Made by a program: the position numbers and the translations under genes
Notes under the pieces: model-generated
What the model saw: only the letters and a program-made list of their open reading frames with translations
Database searches by the model: none
What the model was told of the DNA's origin: nothing
NCBI RefSeq assembly: GCF_017104715.1
Contig: NZ_JAAGPI010000017.1
Coordinates: 62,001-126,000, forward strand
Direction: 5' to 3'
DNA length: 64,000 nucleotides
Origin: Burkholderia sp. Ac-20365
GTDB taxonomy: Bacteria > Pseudomonadota > Gammaproteobacteria > Burkholderiales > Burkholderiaceae
Shown here: in pieces, positions 17,436 through 26,327 of the stretch
Position numbering within the stretch: position 1 is the stretch's first letter
Layout: the number at the start of each line of letters is the position of its first letter

Positions 17436-20400
17436 CTAGCGCTGCCGCAGCCACACGCGGCACAGCGAGATCAGCTTGTCGACGTCGATCGGCTTCGAGA
17501 TGTAGTCGTCCGCGCCTGCTTCGAGGCAGCGCATGCGGTCTTGCGCCATCGCCTTCGCCGTCAGCGCGATGATGGGCAGATGCGCGAAGCGCGCGTCGCG
17601 GCGAATGTGTCCGATCGCGGTCAGGCCGTCCATCTCCGGCATCATGATGTCCATCAGCACGAGATCGACTTCGCGCCCGCTGTTCAGCGCTTCAAGTGCT
17701 TCGCGGCCGTTGCGCGCAATTTCGAGCTTCGCGCCGAGCGGCTCGATCACGTGCGACAACGCGAAGATATTGCGCACGTCATCTTCCGCGAGCAGGATGG
17801 TGCGACCTTCGAACTGGTTGTCGCGCTGGCGCACGGTGCGCAGCATGCGTTGCTGTTCCGGCGCGAGCGACGACTCGACGCTATGCAGGAACAGCGTCAC
17901 TTCATCGAGCAGACGTTCCGGCGATTTCGCGCCCTTGATGATGATCGATTTCGAGTAGCGGCGCAGCCGGTGCTCTTCATCGCCCGACAGCATGCGGCCC
18001 GTGTAGACGATCACGGGCATCGCCTGGTGCGTGACGTCGGCGGCGAGTTGTTCGAGCAGATCGTAGCCGGTGCCGTCGGGCAGCGCGAGATCGGTCACGA
18101 CGCAGTCGAAGAGCGTCGTCGACAGTTGCTCCAGCGCGCCCGCCAGCGTCGCGACGGCGACGATTTCCGTTGTCTCGCCTTGCAGCAGCGCGCGGATGCT
18201 CTCGCGCATCGCCGCGTCGTCTTCGATCACCAGCACGCGTTTCATACGTTGCTGCAGGCGGCTTTCCAGTCGACGAATCGCGGCTTCGAGCGTGGTGCGC
18301 GCCGTGGGCTTCAGCGTGTAGCCGACGGCGCCCAGATGCAGCGCCTTCTCCGCGTGATCGGTTGCCGACACGATATGAATCGGAATGTGACGCGTCGCAG
18401 GATCGTTCTTCAGCCATTCGAGCACCGTCAGCCCCGAACGGTCAGGCAGACCGACGTCGAGCAGCACGGCAGTCGGTTGCATGTCGCGCACGAGCGTGAG
18501 GCCCGTGGTCCCGTCGGCGGCATGGACGAAATCGAAGTCGAGTTCGTGCGTCAGGTCGCGCAGAATCTCGGCAAAAACGCGGTCGTCTTCGATAGCGAGG
18601 ATCAGGCGGTTCTCGTGGCGGCGATTGTCGCGGTCATCGCCGATCGACGTCGACGCAGACGCGGCTACCGGTTCGACGACGGGCGGTGCAGCGGGCGCAC
18701 TGCGCACAGGCAGCGTCAGCGGCTCGGCGGTTTGCGCCGTGCGCGCCTGCGTATTGGCCGGCCCTTGCAGCGGCAGCCAAAGCGTGAAGACGCTGCCTTT
18801 GCCCGGCTCGCTCGCAACGCTTACGCGGCCGCCCAGCAGCCGCGCGAATTCGCGCGAGATCGACAGGCCGAGGCCACTGCCGCCGTAGTGGCGGCTGGTC
18901 GAGCCGTCCGCCTGCTGGAACGCTTCAAAGATCAGTTCGAGCTTCTCGGCGGCGATGCCGATGCCCGTATCGCGCACATCGAAGCGCAGCGTGTTCGCGT
19001 CGCCGGCCGCGACCGTCAATGCAACTTCGCCGTGCTCGGTGAACTTCAAGGCATTCGACAGCAGGTTGCGCAGAATCTGCGCGACACGCTGGCCGTCGGT
19101 GGTGATCGTGTCGGGTACGCCGGGCGTGCGTTCCACCGTGAACTGCAAATGCTTCGCAGCCGCCATCGGCTCGAACAGTTCGCGCAGTGCCAGCAGCATC
19201 GAATCGACCGGCACCGTTTCGCTGTCGATCGTGATCTGCCCGGCTTCCACTTTCGACAGATCGAGGATGTCGTTGATCAGCACCAGCAGGTCGCTGTTCG
19301 ACGCATGAATCGTTTCCGCGTAGCGCACCTGTTCTTCCGTCAGATTGCCCGTGCGGTTCTCCTGCAACAGACGCGCGAGAATCAGCGAGCTGTTCAGCGG
19401 CGTGCGCAATTCGTGCGACATGTTCGCAAGGAACTCGGACTTGTAGCGGCTCGACTGTTCCAGCCGCGCAGCGTTTGCTGCGAGTTCGTCCTGCGCTTCG
19501 AGCAGATCGGCCTTCTGACGCTCGAGGCGCTTCGCGTAGTCTTCGAGCTGAACGTTGGTCTGTTCGAGTTCCGCCTGTTGCGCCTCGAGCCGCGATTGCG
19601 ATTCGACCAGCGCGCGGCCGCGTTCTTCGAGACCTTCATTCGATACGCGCAACTCTTCCTGCTGCACCTGAAGCTCTTCATTCAACTGCTGCGTTTCGGC
19701 AAGCGCATCCTGCAGACGTTCGCGGTACAGCGCGGCTTCGATGAAATCGCCCATGCTGTTCGCGATCAGATTCAGGAACTCGTGATCGCGCGGGCCGACG
19801 TTGTGCATGAAGCCGAGTTCGACCACGCCGTTCACGATGCCGTCGTTTTCGATGGGCAGCACGACGAGATTGCGCGGCGAACTCATGCCCGTGCCGGAGA
19901 CGACTTTCACGTAATCGTCCGGGACGTCGTGCAAAACAAGCGTGCGGCGCGACGCGGCCGCCTGGCCGATCAGGCTTTCGGCTTCACGGAACGTGCGCGT
20001 CGCCTGTTCGCTTTCCTGGCTGAAGCCATACGTCGCAATGCGCTTGAGGCTGCTGGTTGCGCGGTCGCGCACGTACATCGCTGCGACCACGACTTCGAGG
20101 TACTCGGCGAGGAAATCGAGTATTGCGCGGCCGACCAGAGGCGGGCTCGACTGGCCGACAACTTTCTCCGCCAGCAGGCGCTGCCCGGAGCGCAGCCAGA
20201 CCTGCTGCTGCAATACATCCGTGTGTTCAGCCTGGCGAGCGAGCACGCCGTCATACGACCCGGACAGATTCATCAGATCGCGCCGCCCGCGATACGCGAT
20301 AAAGCCGCTGACCGACAGGCTGATGATCAGAAACACACCGACGAGCACGAACGTGACGCTGCGCGCGTCGCTGGAACGCTGTTGACGCAGCGCTTCTTCG

Positions 20401-20945
20401 ACCGAGAGAAATTGCCCGAACAGTCGCCGTGTTTCGTCGAATTCGATCTTGCCGCGCCCGCTTTTCACCTGTTCCGTGTAATCCATGTTGCGGCGGCGCA
20501 GATCGATCATCTCCTGCGCGAACTGGTCCCAGCGTTGCTGCACGCCGCGAATGCGCTTCAACTGCTCGACTTGCGACGGATTGTCGGAGGTCAGTTGCGT
20601 CAGCGTGTTGATCTCGGTTTCGAAACGCGGCTGGCCAAGCTGATACGGCGCGAGGAAAGTCTCGTCGCCCGTAATCAGGAAGCCGCGCAACGCAGACTCG
20701 CGATCGACGGCAAGGCGTAGCATTTCGTTCGCGTTGCCGATCACGCGCTCCGAATGCTCGACCCAGCTCATCGTATTGACGAGGTACGCGATCAGCGCGA
20801 CGAACAGCGCCATCGTGATGACGCCGAGCGCGAGCGGCAGCGCAATATTGCGGCGAATGATGCGACGAAAACTGATCTGATCGACAGCGGCAATAGCGGT
20901 CATTTTTGCTGCGCTGCCGCCTGGCTCGTGTGATGGATTCGGCAT
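17436..20945 (-). CDS. Large hybrid histidine kinase: TM-CHASE3-TM-GAF-coiled coil-HisKA-HATPase-REC-REC-REC
   Basis: The protein has about 1169 residues from ATG 20945; ATG 20903 is equally possible, and a TTG at 21044 is unlikely. Order: a first membrane helix near residue 40-62, a periplasmic CHASE3 domain, a second helix (VTFVLVGVFLIISLSVSGFIAY), a GAF domain, a long Gln/Glu-rich coiled coil, HisKA (FLANMSHELRTPLN), HATPase (NLLSNALKFTEHGE, GSGLGLSISREFARLL), and three receivers with Asp in VLLDVGLPDRSG, VVTDLALPDGTG and VLMDIMMPEMDG. It is an inner-membrane sensor and heads the cheR-cheB-REC-kinase operon. Its signal is unknown. Confidence 0.92.
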   Translation of the reverse strand: MPNPSHEPGGSAAKMTAIAAVDQISFRRIIRRNIALPLALGVITMALFVALIAYLVNTMSWVEHSERVIGNANEMLRLAVDRESALRGFLITGDETFLAPYQLGQPRFETEINTLTQLTSDNPSQVEQLKRIRGVQQRWDQFAQEMIDLRRRNMDYTEQVKSGRGKIEFDETRRLFGQFLSVEEALRQQRSSDARSVTFVLVGVFLIISLSVSGFIAYRGRRDLMNLSGSYDGVLARQAEHTDVLQQQVWLRSGQRLLAEKVVGQSSPPLVGRAILDFLAEYLEVVVAAMYVRDRATSSLKRIATYGFSQESEQATRTFREAESLIGQAAASRRTLVLHDVPDDYVKVVSGTGMSSPRNLVVLPIENDGIVNGVVELGFMHNVGPRDHEFLNLIANSMGDFIEAALYRERLQDALAETQQLNEELQVQQEELRVSNEGLEERGRALVESQSRLEAQQAELEQTNVQLEDYAKRLERQKADLLEAQDELAANAARLEQSSRYKSEFLANMSHELRTPLNSSLILARLLQENRTGNLTEEQVRYAETIHASNSDLLVLINDILDLSKVEAGQITIDSETVPVDSMLLALRELFEPMAAAKHLQFTVERTPGVPDTITTDGQRVAQILRNLLSNALKFTEHGEVALTVAAGDANTLRFDVRDTGIGIAAEKLELIFEAFQQADGSTSRHYGGSGLGLSISREFARLLGGRVSVASEPGKGSVFTLWLPLQGPANTQARTAQTAEPLTLPVRSAPAAPPVVEPVAASASTSIGDDRDNRRHENRLILAIEDDRVFAEILRDLTHELDFDFVHAADGTTGLTLVRDMQPTAVLLDVGLPDRSGLTVLEWLKNDPATRHIPIHIVSATDHAEKALHLGAVGYTLKPTARTTLEAAIRRLESRLQQRMKRVLVIEDDAAMRESIRALLQGETTEIVAVATLAGALEQLSTTLFDCVVTDLALPDGTGYDLLEQLAADVTHQAMPVIVYTGRMLSGDEEHRLRRYSKSIIIKGAKSPERLLDEVTLFLHSVESSLAPEQQRMLRTVRQRDNQFEGRTILLAEDDVRNIFALSHVIEPLGAKLEIARNGREALEALNSGREVDLVLMDIMMPEMDGLTAIGHIRRDARFAHLPIIALTAKAMAQDRMRCLEAGADDYISKPIDVDKLISLCRVWLRQR

Positions 20946-21246
20946 TTTTGACTGAAGAAAACGTTGGCGTCTGTAGTTGTAGCCGGAATGTGCGACTGCA
21001 CGGCGATGCCCCGATTGCCGTGTCGCAATTCGTTGTATGGACAAGCGTTGGCAGTATCACATAGTGCCAGGCGTTCGTGTAATTGGACGCTGAGGCGGCA
21101 GTGCGCTGGAGGAAAGTGAGCGCTTATAGAAGGGGTGTGTGAAGCGGAGAGAAAAGCGCGCAAAACGTATGACGCGACCGCGCGCGTGAACGACTGCGCG
21201 CGGCCGGATTCGAAAGACGCCTACGAAGGATGCCTACAAAGTACGC
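20946..21246. other. Gene-free promoter region of the signalling operon
   Basis: About 300 bases lie between the hybrid-kinase start and the DUF4148 stop. It must hold the leftward promoter for the kinase-cheR-cheB operon. I saw no convincing operator, terminator or small gene in it. Confidence 0.4.
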
Positions 21247-21558
21247 CTACTGGCTGGCACCTTGCCCAATGCCCGCTTTCTTCTGCGCGTCCTGCAAATC
21301 CTGCGGGTAATTCTGGTCATTCGCGCGGCCAGGCTGATAGCCCGCATCTTCGAGTTTCTTCAGCTCGGCGTTCTTCTTCGCGCGCGCTTCCTTGCGCGCC
21401 TGCTTGCGCTGCGCCTTGGTCGGCTTGGCGGCGGATGCGGCGGCGCCCGCGGCATCCGTGCCTGTCGACGCGTCGTTTTGCGCGAATGCAGGCGCAACCG
21501 CGCCGATGCCCAGTGCAGCCGAGGCGAAGAGGATGATCAGTTTTCTGGTGATAGGCAT
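21247..21558 (-). CDS. Small secreted DUF4148 protein
   Basis: ATG 21558 is preceded by GGGAGAAC and followed by a signal peptide (MPITRKLIILFASAALGIGA, cleaved after FA), giving 103 residues. The mature protein has a Lys/Ala-rich helix (KAQRKQARKEARAKKNAEL) and ends with the DUF4148 signature LEDAGYQPGRANDQNYPQDL. DUF4148 proteins are abundant in Burkholderia, often stress-responsive, and have no defined function. It is divergent from the asparaginase gene. Confidence 0.8.
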   Translation of the reverse strand: MPITRKLIILFASAALGIGAVAPAFAQNDASTGTDAAGAAASAAKPTKAQRKQARKEARAKKNAELKKLEDAGYQPGRANDQNYPQDLQDAQKKAGIGQGASQ

Positions 21559-21752
21559 GGCTGTTCTCCCGTCGTAAAGGTTATGCGTTCGATTCCGCTC
21601 GCGCGGCTGGGGACGAACCCGGCTCATGCATGCGCATGGGCCGGTCAATCCAATGTACTCGACACGCACAACTCGCGCCTGGCAGGGTTGTAGAATCGCG
21701 CGGCCTGTCCGCGTTTGCACAGACATAAACCGATACGAGAAAGGAGGCATAG

Positions 21753-22802
21753 ATGTCCGTTGCTGCAACCGTCTATCGCGGCGATATCGTCGAGAACACG
21801 CATATCGCGCATGTGGCCGTCGTCGATACGGATGGCGCGCTGCTGTATTCGTGCGGCGACCCGTCGCGCTTCACGCTGGTGAGATCGGCGGCGAAGCCGG
21901 CTCAGGCGCTTGCCGTGGTCGAAACGGGCGCGCTGGAGCGCTTCGGTTTCGACGACGCCGACCTCGCATTGATGTGCGCGTCGCATAGCAGCGAAGCGCG
22001 GCACATCGAACGCGCGCGCAGCATGCTCGCGAAATCGCAGGCCACGGAAGACGATTTGCGTTGCGGCGGGCATCCGCCCATTTCCGATGCCGTCGATCGC
22101 GAATGGATCAAACGCGACTTCATTCCGGGCGCCGTGTGCAGCAACTGCTCGGGAAAACACGCGGGCATGCTGGCCGGTGCACGTGCGCTCGGCGTGGCGC
22201 TCGCCGATTACCATTTGCCCGGGCATCCGTTGCAAGTGCTCGTGAAGCGCACTGTCGCCGAAGCGTGCGATCTGTCTGAAGAGCAGGTGCAATGGGCTAT
22301 CGACGGCTGCAATCTGCCGACGCCCGCTTTTCCGCTCGACCGTCTCGCGCGTCTGTACATGAAGCTCGCGCGCGCTGCCGACGGACATGTATCGACGGAC
22401 AACAGGCGCGACGCGGCGCTCGCGCATATCTATCGCGCGATGACCTCTTATCCGGAACTGGTCGCGGGTGAAGGGCGCTTCTGCACCACGCTGATGGACG
22501 CGTTTAAAGGCGCGCTGGTGGCCAAGGTCGGCGCCGACGCGAGCTATGCGATCGGCGTGCGTGCATCGGCGCAAACGGCGAAGCTCGGCGCGAAGGGGGC
22601 GCTGGGCATCGCGGTGAAAGTGGAAGACGGCAACTCGACGATCCTCTACGCGATCGTCGCTGAACTGCTGGCGAAGCTGGATATCGGCGATGAAGCAGCG
22701 CATCGCGCGCTCGATGGTTTCCGTTTGCGAACCATGCGCAATACGGCAGGCCTTCACACGGGCCGCGTCGAAGTGGCGCTGCCGCTTGTCAAAGCGGGTT
22801 GA
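21753..22802 (+). CDS. Asparaginase, type II family (PF06089)
   Basis: This 349-residue protein has the PF06089 asparaginase signature: VYRGDIVENTHIAHVAVVDT at the N-terminus, RSAAKPAQALAVVETGA, MCASHSSEARHIERA and NCSGKHAGMLAGAR. The family, unrelated to E. coli AnsA/AnsB, hydrolyses L-asparagine to aspartate and ammonia. There is no signal peptide, so it is cytoplasmic. It is preceded by GGAGG-type ribosome-binding sequence (AAAGGAGGC). It is transcribed alone. A separate Ntn-hydrolase asparaginase/isoaspartyl peptidase lies at 38458-39453. Confidence 0.88.
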   Translation: MSVAATVYRGDIVENTHIAHVAVVDTDGALLYSCGDPSRFTLVRSAAKPAQALAVVETGALERFGFDDADLALMCASHSSEARHIERARSMLAKSQATEDDLRCGGHPPISDAVDREWIKRDFIPGAVCSNCSGKHAGMLAGARALGVALADYHLPGHPLQVLVKRTVAEACDLSEEQVQWAIDGCNLPTPAFPLDRLARLYMKLARAADGHVSTDNRRDAALAHIYRAMTSYPELVAGEGRFCTTLMDAFKGALVAKVGADASYAIGVRASAQTAKLGAKGALGIAVKVEDGNSTILYAIVAELLAKLDIGDEAAHRALDGFRLRTMRNTAGLHTGRVEVALPLVKAG

Positions 22803-22808
22803 GCGCGC

Positions 22809-23060
22809 TTAGCTCGACGACTGGCTGTCGCCGTCGCTGTTGTTATCGGGCGGGTCGAACATCGCCTGACATTTCGGCGACAGCTTGTCGTAGTGTTGCT
22901 TCATGCACGCTTCGATCTTCTCCTTGTTGGGGATATGGATCGCGCAAAACTTGATCGCGTCGTGCTTGCAGGCCTTGGTCTGTTCATCGCGCGTGGCGGC
23001 CGTTCCGACGTTCGCCGCCGCCATGCATCCGACAAGCAGAAGTAGCGGTTTGAGCTTCAT
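22809..23060 (-). CDS. Small secreted cysteine-rich-repeat protein
   Basis: ATG 23060 begins a signal peptide (MKLKPLLLLVGCMAAANVGTAA), giving 83 residues. The mature part has four regularly spaced cysteines (KACKHDAIKFC, IEACMKQHYDKLSPKC), the cysteine-rich repeat pattern (PF00839-like), suggesting disulfides in the periplasm. The tail is Asp/Ser-rich. The function is unknown. It converges on the asparaginase gene with only six bases between the stops. Confidence 0.72.
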   Translation of the reverse strand: MKLKPLLLLVGCMAAANVGTAATRDEQTKACKHDAIKFCAIHIPNKEKIEACMKQHYDKLSPKCQAMFDPPDNNSDGDSQSSS

Positions 23061-23329
23061 AGCCGTGGTCCATGTCGAGGTGAATGCGCGGGTTTGCCGG
23101 ACTGCTTTCGGGCACATTGGAGTAAAGCAGCCCGTCCACTGACGTTCAAGCAAAAAACGAACCCAACGCGGCGCAGCGCACGCATCGCGTCATCACGCAA
23201 GCGCGATAATGGCCATGTGTGGTGCTTCGCCAAAGCGGAAGGCGGCGCGTGCGCCCCATGCTATGCTTGCACAGCCCGCAACGGGAACGGTACAGCTATC
23301 CGCATTGGCACGGCCACAACAAATACATC

Positions 23330-24058
23330 ATGGACTACCGGCATCTTCAGAAACGCAAAAGCCTGCATGCGCGGATCGTGCAGGAACTCGGTATCGAAAT
23401 CGTCAGTGGCCGGCTGAAGCCAGGCGAGCGCCTGCCCGCCGAAGCAACCCTCTGTGAAAGCTACGGCGTGAGCCGTCCGGTGCTGCGCGAAGCGACGCGC
23501 GTGCTGGTCGCCAAAGGGCTGGTCGTTTCGAAGCCGCGCGTGGGCAGCGTCGTGCGGCCGCGCGAAGAGTGGCACATGCTCGATCCTGATGTGCTGTACT
23601 GGACGCTGAATAGCATCCCTGAAGGCGAGTTCTTCCTGTCGCTGATGACGGTGCGCCGCATCATCGAACCGGCTGCGGCCGCGCTCGCGGCAACGGCAGC
23701 CACCGACGAAGACCTCGAACGCATCGGCTCCGCGTACGACCGCATGGAGCATGCGCAAAGCGCCGGCGATCTGCTCGAGCCGGATCTGGAGTTTCACCGC
23801 GCGATCATGGCTGCGACGCACAACGACATGCTCGCGTATATCGGCAACATGATGTCGCTGGCGCTGTCGGAGTCGATCAAGCTGACGAGCCGCCACCCGG
23901 ATACGCACGCACTATCGCTGCCGCGCCACAAGGCGATCCTCACCGCTATCCAGAACCGCGATGCGCTGGCCGCGCGTCAGGCAAGTCTCGTGCAGCTCGA
24001 AAATGCACGCGCCGACGCCGATACGATTCTCGGCATCGCTGCGCACAGCCTGAGCTGA
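23330..24058 (+). CDS. GntR-family regulator, FadR subfamily (FCD domain), likely L-arabinose regulator
   Basis: From ATG 23330 (MDYRHLQKRKS) the protein has 242 residues. The N-terminal winged helix is classical GntR (GRLKPGERLPAEATLCESYG, then VSRPVLREATRVLVAKGLV). The rest is an all-helical FCD effector domain with the metal-binding pattern D...H near LEPDLEFHRAIMAAT. It converges on the arabonate dehydratase gene. The ATATAGT-AAG-ACTATAT dyad upstream of that gene matches the TNGTNNNACNA rule for FadR-subfamily operators, so it probably represses the arabinose genes until an intermediate is bound. Effector identity is inference. Confidence 0.85.
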   Translation: MDYRHLQKRKSLHARIVQELGIEIVSGRLKPGERLPAEATLCESYGVSRPVLREATRVLVAKGLVVSKPRVGSVVRPREEWHMLDPDVLYWTLNSIPEGEFFLSLMTVRRIIEPAAAALAATAATDEDLERIGSAYDRMEHAQSAGDLLEPDLEFHRAIMAATHNDMLAYIGNMMSLALSESIKLTSRHPDTHALSLPRHKAILTAIQNRDALAARQASLVQLENARADADTILGIAAHSLS

Positions 24059-24064
24059 TTCGCC

Positions 24065-24085
24065 ATGCGCCGCGTGGCGGCGCAT
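24065..24085. terminator. Possible bidirectional terminator between converging genes
   Basis: ATGCGCCGC and GCGGCGCAT form a 9-bp GC-rich stem with a GTG loop between the regulator stop (24058) and the dehydratase stop (24113). A TTTTT run comes only after ten more bases, so its strength is uncertain. Confidence 0.45.
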
Positions 24086-24112
24086 TCAGTGCGTTTTTGC
24101 TGGTTCAGTGCT

Positions 24113-25855
24113 TCAGTGTGAATGCGCAGGCACTTCCGCCCCGCGACAACCCACCAGAAAGTCGAAATCGCAGCCCTGATCGGCCTGCATCACGTGGTCG
24201 ATATAGAGGTTGCGATAGCCGCTCGCATCGGCGGGATTGGGTTGCTGCGACTCTTTCCATTCGGCGAGACGCGCAGTCATTTCCTTCTCGTCGATATCGA
24301 CATGCAGTCGGCCTGCGTCGCAATCCAGTTCGATCCAGTCGCCGTTGCGCACGACAGCAAGCGGACCACCGGCGCGCGCTTCGGGCGCGACGTGCAGCAC
24401 CACCGTGCCATAGGCCGTGCCGCTCATGCGAGCATCCGACACACGCACCATGTCCGTCACGCCCTGCGCGAGCAGCTTCGGCGGCAGGCCCATGTTGCCG
24501 ACTTCGGCCATGCCGGGATAACCCTTCGGCCCGCAGTTCTTCATCACGAGCACCGAATCAGCCGTGACGTCGAGTTCGGGATCGGCGATACGCTTTTTGT
24601 AGTCGTCGAAGTTCTCGAACACCACCGCGCGCCCGCGATGCTTCAGCAATGCAGGCGTCGCCGCCGACGGCTTGAGCACCGCGCCATTCGGCGCGAGATT
24701 GCCGCGCAGCACGCACAGGCCGCCATCTTCGCGCAACGGATTGTCCAGCGGACGGATCACTTCGTCGTTGTAGATCGGCGCTTCGATGCAGTTCTCCCAC
24801 AGCGACTTGCCGTTCGCGGTGAGCGCATCGGGATGCGGCAGCAAACCCGCTTCGCCGAGTCTGCGCAGCACGGCGGGCAAGCCGCCCGCGTAGTAAAACT
24901 CTTCCATCAGGAAACGCCCTGAAGGCTGCAGATCGACGAGCGTCGGCGTGCCGCGTCCGATGCGCGTCCAGTCGTCCAGTTCCAGATTCACGCCGATACG
25001 CCCCGCAATCGCCTTCAGGTGAATCGCCGCATTGGTCGATCCGCCGATTGCCGCATTCGCACGAATTGCGTTTTCGAACGCTTCGCGCGTGAGCAGCTTC
25101 GAAAGCCGCACATCCTGCAACGCCATCTCGACGATGCGCATGCCGGACAGATGCGCGAGCACATAGCGGCGCGCATCGACAGCGGGAATTGCCGCGTTGT
25201 GCGGCAGCGTGACGCCGAGCGCTTCGGCCATGCACGCCATCGTCGATGCCGTGCCCATCGTGTTGCAGGTGCCCGCCGAGCGCGACATGCCCGCTTCCGC
25301 CGACATGAACTCGTGAATCGAGATCTTGCCCGCCTTCACCTGTTCGCTGAGTTGCCACACGACCGTACCCGAGCCGATGTCGCGCCCTTCATGCTTGCCG
25401 TTGAGCATCGGCCCGCCGCTCACGACGATCGCGGGCACGTCGCAACTCGCGGCGCCCATCAGCAGCGCGGGCGTGGTCTTGTCGCAGCCGGCGAGCAGCA
25501 CGACGGCATCGATGGGATTGCCGCGAATCGACTCTTCGACGTCCATGCTCGCGAGATTGCGCGTGAACATCGCAGTCGGCCGCAGGTTCGATTCGCCATT
25601 CGAGAACACCGGGAATTCGACGGGAAAGCCACCCGCTTCATAGACGCCGCGCTTTACATGTTCGGCGAGCTTGCGGAAGTGCGCATTGCAAGGCGTGAGT
25701 TCGGACCACGTATTGCAGATGCCGATGATCGGCTTGCCGTCGAATTCGTGGTCAGGGATGCCCTGATTCTTCATCCAGCTGCGGTACATGAAGCCGTTCT
25801 TGTCGGCGGTGCCGAACCAGGCGGCGGAGCGCAGTTTGCGGGGTTGGTCGCTCAT
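24113..25855 (-). CDS. L-arabonate dehydratase (IlvD/Edd family)
   Basis: ATG 25855 (MSDQPRKLRSAAWFG) gives 580 residues. IlvD/Edd features: NTWSELTPCNAHFRKLAEHV, the Fe-S cysteine in AGCDKTTPALLMGA, GTCNTMGTASTM and GGSTNAAIHLKAIAGR. Length and details match sugar-acid dehydratases rather than IlvD proper. Together with the adjoining arabinose dehydrogenase and AraFGH it is best read as L-arabonate dehydratase (EC 4.2.1.25), making 2-keto-3-deoxy-L-arabonate. Its promoter carries the FadR-type dyad. The lactonase and later pathway enzymes are not in the window. Confidence 0.85.
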   Translation of the reverse strand: MSDQPRKLRSAAWFGTADKNGFMYRSWMKNQGIPDHEFDGKPIIGICNTWSELTPCNAHFRKLAEHVKRGVYEAGGFPVEFPVFSNGESNLRPTAMFTRNLASMDVEESIRGNPIDAVVLLAGCDKTTPALLMGAASCDVPAIVVSGGPMLNGKHEGRDIGSGTVVWQLSEQVKAGKISIHEFMSAEAGMSRSAGTCNTMGTASTMACMAEALGVTLPHNAAIPAVDARRYVLAHLSGMRIVEMALQDVRLSKLLTREAFENAIRANAAIGGSTNAAIHLKAIAGRIGVNLELDDWTRIGRGTPTLVDLQPSGRFLMEEFYYAGGLPAVLRRLGEAGLLPHPDALTANGKSLWENCIEAPIYNDEVIRPLDNPLREDGGLCVLRGNLAPNGAVLKPSAATPALLKHRGRAVVFENFDDYKKRIADPELDVTADSVLVMKNCGPKGYPGMAEVGNMGLPPKLLAQGVTDMVRVSDARMSGTAYGTVVLHVAPEARAGGPLAVVRNGDWIELDCDAGRLHVDIDEKEMTARLAEWKESQQPNPADASGYRNLYIDHVMQADQGCDFDFLVGCRGAEVPAHSH

Positions 25856-25879
25856 GATGTCTCGTTCAGTTTTGTTTAA

Positions 25880-25919
25880 ATATAGTAAGACTATATGCGT
25901 GACTTGCACCGATGTCCAA
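25880..25919 (-). promoter_or_regulatory. Promoter and GntR operator of the arabonate dehydratase gene
   Basis: Leftward -35 TTGGAC (25914-25919) and -10 TATAGT (25890-25895) are 18 bases apart. The perfect dyad ATATAGT-AAG-ACTATAT (25880-25896) covers the -10; its core TAGTAAGACTA fits the FadR-subfamily consensus TNGTNNNACNA. This is a convincing repression site for the regulator at 23330. Confidence 0.75.
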
Positions 25920-26082
25920 TGGGGTTTACAGGCAAACTTTTACAAAGTCCATCTTCCGTCGAATGTCTTAAATAGCGGGTACGTTGTACGCTGTAATACT
26001 GCGAACACACAGCCGATGCACATAAATAGAATGACTTTTAGGCCGTGTGCATGGGGGAAAGTACTAATCACAACCGGTCGTC

Positions 26083-26105
26083 GTCACGCATATAGTTTGG
26101 CTAAT
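26083..26105 (+). promoter_or_regulatory. Second GntR site upstream of the arabinose dehydrogenase gene
   Basis: GTCACGCATATAGT (26083-26096) is base-for-base the sequence present on the opposite strand at 25890-25903. It continues TTGGCTAATT, giving TAGTTTGGCTA, one change from the operator rule. The two copies face away from each other in the 472-base divergent region 25856-26327, which otherwise shows no gene. A promoter may overlap it; the distance to the start codon is over 220 bases. Confidence 0.6.
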
Positions 26106-26327
26106 TCGTCGGCGGCGGAATCGAAAGAGCGGTTGGCAACGTGGTGAAAGTGAGGAGTCTCAAATAGTGGCAACGTCGGGCAAACGTGACTTCGCTTCAC
26201 ATACTGAGCAGATCGATTCCGTGTCGAACGCCGCTTGCATCGATTCATGCGAACACGTGCGCGCGTTGAATGCGCTTGCGTTACGCTGAGGCCGCTAACA
26301 ATCCGTTAGCTCCTCGAAGCTCACTAT

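Noticed and set aside
17364..20720. An open frame of over 1100 codons on the plus strand
   Set aside because: It is the antisense of the large hybrid kinase, whose REC, HisKA and HATPase motifs are unmistakable. The plus-strand product is Arg/His/Gln-rich with no domain, a typical GC-rich shadow.
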